The translations under genes and the position numbers were made by a program. From Asterias rubens (lineage: Eukaryota; Echinodermata; Asteroidea; Forcipulatida; Asteriidae), in assembly GCF_902459465.1 (NCBI RefSeq), contig NC_047064.1, positions 6,598,762 through 6,662,761 of the forward strand: DNA of 64,000 bases, written 5' to 3'. This document shows, piece after piece, positions 57,201 to 64,000 of the stretch (positions are counted from its first letter, which is position 1; every line of letters begins with the position of its first letter). The notes below the pieces were generated by a model. The model was given only the letters and a program-made list of their open reading frames with translations. It made no database searches and was not told the DNA's origin.

Positions 57201-59077
57201 CAAGTATAACTTAATCAATAATTCCAGCGAAATATTCCATCCGCGCTGTCGATCAAACCAGCTGTTCTAACGACAGAAAAAAAACGCGAACAAAATGTTT
57301 AAATGTATCTGATGACGGAAGCGTCATATGGGCATTGTGAGAGACAGAGAGAAGAAAAAAACATTTTGACTTGCATCTCATGATTATTGAAAAATAGTTC
57401 ATAGTTATGACTTGGTACGAGATAAGTAACGTCAATTCTATCATGGTTATGATAAGATAAGATAAGAGCTTTATTATCCCACACTGGGGTAAGTAAAAAC
57501 AAAATTATAAATTTGAATTGACTTAGTATGAAGTCATTTAGATATATTGGATTTGTCTTAAAGGGAGTATGTACGTTTGGCAATCGCTCTTAAAATAAAT
57601 GGCAATACATCTACTTGTTTAGAAGTAATTAGCTTTCGATAAAGCATTTTTAGAATCACTTGACTTCGAAGTAATGTTGTTATGGGAAAAAATAATTTCT
57701 TATCCGACTAAATATGACCTGACCAAACAATTTTAGGGGAAAAAATAATTTCTTATCCGACTAAAAAAATATGACCTGACCAACCAATGTTACCGTCAGA
57801 TACGATTCTTAGCATGAGTATTCAAATTACGGATTATTTTTCCTTTCTACATTGATTTAAATTGTATCACAATCTTCACCTGCAGGCACGGAGTGGAAGG
57901 GATGAACACGTCCGCCATCTTGGATGACATACTCGACGGTTATGACGTCAGGTTGCGTCCAGACAACTCAGGTATGAAATATTAATCATAATCTACATTC
58001 ATTCAGCTGTGTTAAGTTCTTAATTAAACATGGTACATCGAAGCGCATTACTCATTAGTTGTAACACCCTTGAACCGATGCCACAGAAGACTACATTAGT
58101 GATCAATTAGTAGCTTGATTTGTGTCCTTCACCAGAGGGTTCAAGTTTAGGAGCAGGTGGGGTTAAAGGTGATTGAAGTCCGATGCTTCGGTATTTTAAA
58201 AAGCGCATCTCGAGGAACACATTCAACACCTCACAGAGACCTTTCATTGTTGTACTACTGAAAATAAACGTCGCAGGGGAGAGTCGTATAGAGCTATCTT
58301 CACATGGGACCATGCCTTGTAATTAGAGTCCAGTAGCTTGTGCTGCAGGCCTGAAAATACACTGAGGTCACGGCGGCCCTGCAGGCCCGAGAGGTCATGT
58401 TTGAGGGACAAGACCTGTAAAGGGCATTGGAAAGTGTTTAAAATTATATATGGGGGCACCAAGTCAAGTCCATGGCAATAGAGGCAAGGATCCCCATAAA
58501 ATTCCAGGTTTGATTTTAGAGTATGTTACCCATTCTTGTTAGAGTGACGAAGGATTTATGGTTCCCACAACACTAGGAAATTAAAGGCATACACTGGGAC
58601 ACCTTTGGCAATTGTCAAAGACCAATAGTCTCACTTGGGGTATCTGTGAAGATGTTTACCCAATTGGTCATCGAAGTTGCAAGAGAATAATTAAATTGCA
58701 AACACTCTCGTGGAGCATAATGTTGGGTATTTAGGTGTCTAAAAAAGGCCTTGAGGGTCGAAGTGTTTTAATATTTGAGTGGGAAAATGCCTCGTTTTCA
58801 AAAACTACGTTACTTCAGAGGGAGCCGTTTCTAACAGTATCTTTCATATATAAACAACTCTCCATTGCTCGTTACCAAGTAAGTTTTTATGCTACTTTAA
58901 TAGCATCATTTTGAGTTATTACCAATAGTGTACAGTGAAGTTTAAGGGTTTACAAAGCTATAATACACAATAAATCAAGTAATACAATGAATTTGTCTCC
59001 CATCCACAGGTGCCCCTGTGAATGTCAGAATTGGTATCTACGTAGAAAGCATGGAAAGTGTGAGAGAATCGACAATG
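51213..59077 (+). CDS. Second Cys-loop channel subunit, 5' part (3 exons, 70 aa so far)
   Basis: Joined exons are 51213-51268, 57886-57971 and 59010-59077. The gene continues beyond the right edge. The reading begins MYGLVQTTKVLLCCLLVM (signal peptide), then MNTSAILDDILDGYDVRLRP, then APVNVRIGIYVESMESVRE. Exon lengths 86 and 68 bp and phases 2-1-0 equal those of gene 1 without its microexon, and NTSA-L motifs are shared, so these are tandem paralogues. No exon coding for the next strands (DFS..LR..W.D.RL) was found in the remaining 4.9 kb, so that intron is long or the gene is incomplete. Pore type and ligand cannot be told from this part. Confidence 0.82.
51320..51708 (-). mobile_element. 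Family A element in intron 1 of channel gene 2
   Basis: It begins ATAAAGACACTGGACACTAT and ends AGTGTCAACTGCCTTTT. It starts about 50 bp after exon 1 and has a complete central palindrome. Confidence 0.82.
51757..52117 (+). mobile_element. Family A palindromic element
   Basis: It starts TTAAAGACACTGGACACTAT and ends GTGTTCGACGCCTTTAA. It is the short subtype with AAAGGCTTCCGGCCTGAAGT at the centre. Confidence 0.78.
52099..52165 (+). repeat. 33-bp tandem duplication
   Basis: TGTTCGACGCCTTTAACT-TCT-CAGACAGATG occurs twice in a row with two differences. The first copy includes the end of the preceding family A element. Confidence 0.7.
52166..52957. other. Intron sequence, no gene seen
   Basis: A TTTG/TTGA-rich run lies near 52212-52245. 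No exon was recognised. Confidence 0.35.
52958..53351 (+). mobile_element. Family A palindromic TTAA element (near consensus)
   Basis: The ends are TTAAAGGCAGTGGACACTAT / ATAGTGTCCACTGCCTTTAA, with the central pair TTTCGAGACCTCAGATT / AACTTGAGGTCTCGAAA. It is very close to 53610-53982 and 59651-60034. Confidence 0.88.
53440..53535 (+). repeat. Short imperfect tandem repeat
   Basis: Two units of about 65 bp share CTCAAAATA-CAT-ATCTACC and GGCAAGTAGATA. Confidence 0.6.
53610..53982 (+). mobile_element. Family A palindromic TTAA element (near consensus)
   Basis: The ends are TTAAAGGCAGTGGACACTAT / ATAGTGTCCACTGCCTTTAA, with an intact central palindrome. Confidence 0.88.
54452..54874. mobile_element. 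Family H palindromic element
   Basis: TGTCCACAGATTTACATTAA near the left and TTAATGTAAATCTGTGGACA near the right are exact complements. The inner stem AACCAGTTATG / CATAACTGGTT lies at the centre. The right terminus is CCTTTAA. Confidence 0.78.
54875..55680. other. Intron sequence, no gene seen
   Basis: A CATTTCATAGAGCTGCTTAAG stretch at about 54903 resembles a family F end without its partner. Confidence 0.35.
55681..56075 (+). mobile_element. Family A palindromic element, diverged
   Basis: It starts TTAAAAGCACTGTATTCTAT and ends GGTGTCCAGTGTCTTAA. The body is clear. Confidence 0.78.
56076..56573. other. Intron sequence, no gene seen
   Basis: The open frames at 55900-56358 and 56229-56543 partly overlap a repeat and show no domain. 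Confidence 0.35.
56574..56800 (-). mobile_element. Family A-like element, left part
   Basis: It starts TTAAAGGGAAGGTATACGTT and continues with a diverged family body to AGGCTTCATTTGATAG. The right end is missing. Confidence 0.5.
57445..57545 (-). repeat. LINE 3' end, minus strand
   Basis: The plus strand reads GATAAGATAAGATAAGAGCT then TTATTATCCCACACTGGGG. On the minus strand this is CCCCAGTGTGGGATAATAAA followed by a (TTATC)n tail, a LINE 3' terminus. Confidence 0.6.
57558..57840 (+). mobile_element. Family I-like element with internal duplication
   Basis: It starts TTAAAGGGAGTATGTACGTT. A stretch of about 50 bp (GGAAAAAATAATTTCTTATC...ATGACCTGACCAA) is repeated in tandem at 57686-57786. 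It ends about 45 bp before exon 2 of channel gene 2. Confidence 0.55.
57886..57971 (+). CDS. Channel gene 2, exon 2
   Basis: The acceptor is CAATCTTCACCTGCAG and the donor GTATGA. Its 86 bp encode MNTSAILDDILDGYDVRLRP, the start of the ligand-binding domain. Confidence 0.92.
57972..58580. other. Intron 2 of channel gene 2, first part
   Basis: No gene or defined repeat was seen. The open frames on the minus strand have no recognisable domain. Confidence 0.35.
58581..58945 (-). mobile_element. Family A element in intron 2 of channel gene 2
   Basis: It starts TTAAAGGCATACACTGGGAC and ends AGTGTACAGTGAAGTTTAA. It ends 64 bp before exon 3. Confidence 0.75.
59010..59077 (+). CDS. Channel gene 2, exon 3
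   Basis: The acceptor is GTCTCCCATCCACAG and the donor GTAATA. Its 68 bp encode APVNVRIGIYVESMESVRE and the following STM, beta strand 1, aligned with gene 1 exon 4. Confidence 0.93.
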
Positions 59078-59650
59078 GTAATACTTCAAAGTCATTCACT
59101 TTTTTTCATTCAACACCTTTTTGTATTGTATGCACTGCCAAAACGGGGTGTAAAATTAACACCGTGGGTGTTCTAGATACCAAAAAAATAATAAACATTT
59201 ACACCATAGGACGTTAAAATAACTAACACTAAATATTTCTTTAAAAACTTTTGATATTTTTTTTTAACATCCTGTCATGTTAACTTTGATTCTCTGGTCG
59301 GTATCTATGTGACAACACCCATTGTGTCAGGTAGGTTTTGTTCTGTATACATGTACTTTCTTGCTACTAGCACAGAGTACAGTTTCGGAATTCGAGAGAC
59401 TTCTCAGTCCTGAAAAAACCGTCCTGCTTTTTAACTACTGCCAGGGCGGAAGGTAAAAAATCGACTGGGACTACTAATTTAGCTTTTAGTGATAAATATA
59501 AATTGCACGACCGCGGAGTGAGGTCTAAAGTGGTTCTTAACGTTACGACTATGCTTGCTCTAGTCATCGGCAATCTTATTTCACACATTCACTTACTATC
59601 ATCATTCATTTTATTTAACCCCTGCATCCCCCGGACTTGCTGACCAACTC
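59078..59650. other. Intron sequence, no exon found
   Basis: A short AGGCAGGACGG-type phrase is shared with 41650-41720 (TCAGTCCTGAAAA-, CTGCTTTTTAACT-). The repeat family is not defined. Confidence 0.3.
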
Positions 59651-60034
59651 TTAAAGGCAGTGGACACTATTGGTAATTTCTCAAAAAAATTATTAGCATA
59701 AAACCTTACTTGGTGACGAGTAATGGGGAGAGGTTGGTGGTATAAAACATTGTGAGTAACGGCTCCCTCTGAAGTGACACATTTTCCGAGAAAGAAGTAA
59801 TTTTCCACGAATTTGACTTCGAAACCTCAGATTTAGAACTTGAGGTCTCGAAATCAACCATCTAAACGCACACAACTTCGTGTGACAAGGGTTTTTTCTT
59901 TTATTATTATCTCGCAACCTCGATGACCGATTGAGCTCAAATTTTCACAGGTTCGTTATTTTATGCATATGTTGAGATACACCAAGTGAGGAGACTGGTA
60001 TGTGACAATTACCAGTAGTGTCCACTGTCTTTAA
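59651..60034 (+). mobile_element. Family A palindromic TTAA element (near consensus)
   Basis: The ends are TTAAAGGCAGTGGACACTAT / AGTGTCCACTGTCTTTAA, with an intact central palindrome. Confidence 0.88.
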
Positions 60035-61220
60035 GGAAAAACCCTCAAATATTATGTCTCATTAAGATTTTCTCAGAGACATTGAAAGGTCTTTGGACAT
60101 ATTATTCACGACACGACAGAAAACAAATATCATTAAGAATCTATTAGTGAAGGAGGTAAGTGCATTCCTTTTTGCATATCAAACAAGAAATGACTCCGTC
60201 TTGACATAACATACTATTCCATTAAATGTCAACGGATTAACGAGGTGGAGGTGGGCTAAAAATAGATCCTTGCAGCACCACACGATTGAGATGTCAATAC
60301 CCTGTAACGAATATTATACCCCGTGGTCATAGTTTAATTGATTTATTAATGTTCTCGCTGTTGGAACAGTTCACATTAAGGGCAAGATATAATGGTTGGT
60401 GAGATTTGATTACAGTATGAGCAATTTCTATTTGAAGGATTTGTTTTCTTCAAAGGCTTACTTTCTCTGTCCAGTGGTCGAAAAGGTAAATCCGTCTGAA
60501 AGACTGCTTTCCACGAAATAAAATCACCAACATTGGTTCTTTTTATACCGAAGCGTATTGCCACCACGTGAATAAAACAAAAAATTCTGTCTCGCGTACT
60601 TAAACGGTAACTTATCGTGTACGTACACGACAAAATCTCAGGCAAAATACTCGGGCGGGATTCGAACCCACGACCGTTTTAATTCTAGATTACTGTTACT
60701 TGACTGTTAAATTGACTGCACATTTTGACTGTATAAAAGAATCTTCATGATGTCAACATGTAGAAAACAAGGTGGATGAAGCATAACTTTTGTAACTTTC
60801 CCTAGAAAACTGGACAACACTTCACAACAACAACAACAAGCACAACAAACGGACAAAGACATTACAATACAGTAATTAGTGCATGGAGACTCTATTGATC
60901 AATTGGTTTAACAAATTAAACAAAGAAAAACAACTAAAATACAATTTTTAAAAACTCTTCCGGAAGAGTTTTAACATACATTGCTGCGTCTACTTAGAAG
61001 GTTACAATGTGCAATGTGCTATCAGCTATGGATGTAGCTGCATAGCACTGTAGTGAAATATTCAACCCGTCAAATGTCAACTTAAACCCCACGTGGCCTG
61101 AGGTTAAATAAAGAGGAATCCTATACCACGGAGATGTATAGACTATAATTATCAGAGTCTCGTCAGGATTTCTAATCCAAACATAAGGTGTATTCTATTG
61201 TCAAGTTTGACTACTCTCTA
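60035..61220. other. Intron sequence with a SINE-like trace
   Basis: GGGCGGGATTCGAACCCACG near 60652-60671 is a reversed tRNA-type B box. (CAA)n lies near 60824-60840. No exon was seen. Confidence 0.35.
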
Positions 61221-61465
61221 AATGTAAAAGAGTGAAAAACACCACTCTTAACATTTCGAGCTGTCCTTCATAATTTTATGGCTCTTTAAAAAGAGTGGTG
61301 GTTATTTCACTCTTTTAGAAGGGTTTCACTCCAGGACAGAGTGAAAAATCACTCAAAAAGATGCAAACTTCAATCTAAAAGAGTGGAAGACCACTCGCAA
61401 AAGAGTTGTCCCTCATATGGCTCTTGAAAGAGTGCTTTTTCACTCTTTAACATTAAGAGAGTAGA
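61221..61465. repeat. Cluster of AAGAGTG / CACTCTT motifs
   Basis: About a dozen copies of AAGAGTG or its complement occur in about 245 bp in both orientations. They form many short stems, such as AAAGAGTG...CACTCTTT. Confidence 0.65.
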
Positions 61466-61643
61466 TTAAACAGCTGGATAATAATTGGAGGAGAATTGCA
61501 ACAATTATGCAGGATCAGAATACATTTGCTCTGACTCGTTGATAAATAATGGAGCTATGAATAAGCTATTGAACTGTTAAAGGTGACAATCCGGTAGCAA
61601 AACGTACATGACTCACACCACAATCATTTATCACTGTTGTGTC

Positions 61644-62039
61644 TTAAAGCCTCTGGACACATGTTGGCAATTATTGTCAAAGACCAGTCTTCTTACTTGG
61701 TGTTTCTCAACATATGCATAAAATAACAAACCTGTTCAAATTTGAGCTCAATTGGTCTTTGAAGTTGCGAGATAATAATGAAAGAAAAAACACCATTGTT
61801 GTCACACGAAGTTGTGTACTTTCAAATACTTGATTTCGAGACCTCAAATCTAATTCTGAGGTCTCCAAATCAAATTCGTGGAAAATGACTTCTTTCTCGA
61901 AAACTACGTGACTTCAAAGGGAGCCGTTTCTCACAATGTTTTATACTATCAACAGCTCCCCATTACTCGTTTCAAAGTAAGGTTTTATTCTAGTATATAT
62001 TTTGAGTAATTACCAATAGTGTCCATCACTGCCTTTTAT
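61644..62039 (-). mobile_element. Family A palindromic element
   Basis: It starts TTAAAGCCTCTGGACAC and ends GTGTCCATCACTGCCTTTTA. The central palindrome is present. Confidence 0.82.
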
Positions 62040-62964
62040 GGTATTTGGTGATGGGAGTATTTTGTATTGTACTTTTTTGACTGCACGTTTTGAGATTCTG
62101 CTTTTAAATAAATTGAAGACACAAAATGTAGGCTCATGTGTAATTATTATAATTTAGTTTCGATTCAATTAACCAAATGCCGTCTTGGTACTTGGTACAC
62201 TACAGGAGGGTTATATCTCCTCTGGATTTTACGTCAATTTGTACCTTAATCAACTTACAACTACAATTGTTTGTTCTTTAATGTATTTCCAAGCTTGCTG
62301 TGCAGATGAAAATAAGCCAACCAACCAAACAAGCAACCAAACAAGCAAACACCCCCCATCAAACCAAAACATTCAATTCAATTAAATTTACATTTATTTC
62401 CACAAAACATTTCCACGATTAGAACTACATTGTAGGCCTAAAGCATATCTCATGTAGCCTATTATAAAAGACAGATAGAGAATAAACTGGCGGGAAGCGC
62501 GTGGAGGCAAAAACAAACAAACACACAAACACCACCAAAAAAACCATAAAATAAACAACCAAACAAACGATAGGCCTAATTGCTTTTCAAACTGATGTAC
62601 AGCCCAATGCATAATTGGCTCGATAACATTGCAGCAGGAATCGCCCATGGTCACGCATGGTATAATCTGTTCAATGCATTATAGAATTACCGCTCACCTC
62701 TCCAGCGGCATGTAATAATAAAATAATAAAAATCAATTTAAAAGTTTAAAAGGCTACATTATCGACTTGCCTTTATTGGTAGGCACACGTGTTGCAAGGC
62801 GGCTTTTGTTTCGGCCGGAGGACTCAGTACGAGAGAAAAATAATTGACATAAAAATATTGAATCAAATAAAATATAGCTACAGGGTGAGTTGCCTTGACT
62901 TGCCTTGTATTTCATTCAGTTGTTGTACCGCTGCAAGTATTTGATGTCTTATTGGCGCACGGGC
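62040..62964. other. Intron sequence, simple repeats
   Basis: AACC/AAACA-rich runs lie at 62315-62360 and 62510-62570. TTTACATTTATTTCCAC near 62386 could be a minus-strand LINE 3' end. No exon was seen. Confidence 0.35.
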
Positions 62965-63193
62965 TTAAAGGCACTGGAAACCTTTGGAAGTTGCCAAAGA
63001 TCGATATTCTCTTTTTATGTATCAGAACATTATGCATAAAAAAAAAAAAAACGGTGAAAGTTTTCTCTAAATTGGTCTTCAATACTTGCAACAGAACAAT
63101 GAAAGAAAAAACACCACAGTTGCATTTTGTTTGTGTGCTTTCAGATGCATATAAAAGGCTTCAGCTGAAGTCTTTTCTTTAATGAGAAATTAA
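62965..63193 (-). mobile_element. Family A element, left part
   Basis: It starts TTAAAGGCACTGGAAACC and runs to AAGTCTTTTCTTTAATGAGA, then stops at a 20-bp palindrome, AGCCCACCCCGGGGTGGGCT. Confidence 0.65.
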
Positions 63194-64000
63194 AGCCCAC
63201 CCCGGGGTGGGCTGGTCGCATAATATTTTCCCTTGTAGCGTTGAGTAAATATGATGTTAAGCTGGAAAAGGTAGAGACGCCATACTTTTATTTTATCGGG
63301 TATTGTTTCCTCTTACTTGCTCATCTCTACACCTATCTGTATATCTTTGTACAGCTAAAACCATAAACAGTAACAAAATAAAACCTTCTGCCTTTAGCTC
63401 AAAGATAATAGTTTCAGGGTTTCACTTAAATGCCTATAGGTCTATTTATATTCGAAGTGACCCTATTAGATTTGTACAGTAGTAAGAGAGATTAAAATTA
63501 ACCTCATTTTATAGTTTTCATTTGAAAAGAAAATTGAAATCAACAGCAAATGGGAGTATGTAGACATTATTGGCTTTAATATTCCGAGACTTTGACATTT
63601 AGACGGACTTCTTTCTCTGGAGAATTGGTACGCTAAACGTGGTTAACAACGAACTAAAAGGTTTTTCTCCTGATATTAAATCCAACATTTTAACAAACAC
63701 TTCAAAAAGACAAAATAAATCATTGGGAAAGCTAACCATCCTTACACTATACAGCTGAGAAGCTGAAATGCTAAGGACGCGGCTACACTAAACGTGTTCG
63801 AGCCGTGGGTGTGCAAGGGCACCTGATAGGACAAAATACAGTTACACTGACCTATATTATAACAATGGAATACAGCCACAGGTAAACAATGTTCCGGGGA
63901 GAGGAAAAACGGATCGGCCTTGAGAAAAAGAAAAAACCTGGTCACATAGGAGAGAAAAGAACCAACGCACAATTACTCTTAATCTACGCACAAGACCTTA
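63194..64000. other. No gene seen to the window edge
   Basis: Apart from the 20-bp palindrome at 63194-63213, no exon or repeat was recognised. The next exon of channel gene 2 is not here. Confidence 0.35.

Noticed and set aside
1-64000. Operons, phage or defence systems of bacterial type
   Set aside because: Spliced animal genes, LINE/SINE fragments and MITEs show eukaryotic nuclear DNA; no bacterial gene family was recognised.

Overview
The window looks like nuclear DNA of an echinoderm, most likely a sea star. It has intron-bearing animal genes, tandem rhodopsin-class receptors of a kind expanded in echinoderms, and a high density of short palindromic elements whose consensus I associate from memory with sea-star genomes. 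The species is inference; no database was searched. Base composition is AT-rich, with many poly-C/poly-G runs.

Positions 1-12,540 hold a minus-strand tandem array of single-exon class A G-protein-coupled receptor genes. Three are intact (5375-6373, 7938-8933, 10757-11755), one is cut by the window edge (1-373), one is an internally deleted pseudogene (2114-2405) and one is a C-terminal remnant (5018-5246). The array has been reshuffled. A two-gene block is duplicated (1-3190 against 8561-12540). Its first 1,459 bp look identical, and two different promoter/N-terminus types are attached to nearly the same receptor body.

Positions 12,690-23,640 contain no convincing gene, only palindromic elements, fold-backs and AT-rich unique sequence.

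Positions 23,640-42,226 hold a complete plus-strand Cys-loop ligand-gated ion channel gene (GABA-A/glycine receptor-like, predicted anion-selective). I reconstructed ten coding exons whose splice phases all agree, giving 404 residues. They include a 36-bp phase 1-1 microexon in the N-terminal extracellular region. Positions 51,213-59,077 hold the first three coding exons of a second, paralogous receptor in the same orientation, which runs off the right edge. The two are tandem paralogues with the same exon lengths and phases at the start, but gene 2 splices in frame without a microexon.

The rest is repeats. At least six families of palindromic elements begin and end with TTAA, which suggests TTAA target choice as in piggyBac-type transposition. 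Two of them share one TTAA. Other repeats are GGGCCC-ended fold-backs, LINE fragments, tRNA-derived SINE pieces and a perfect 205-bp tandem duplication. Many lie in the channel introns, some within tens of bases of splice sites or the putative promoter.
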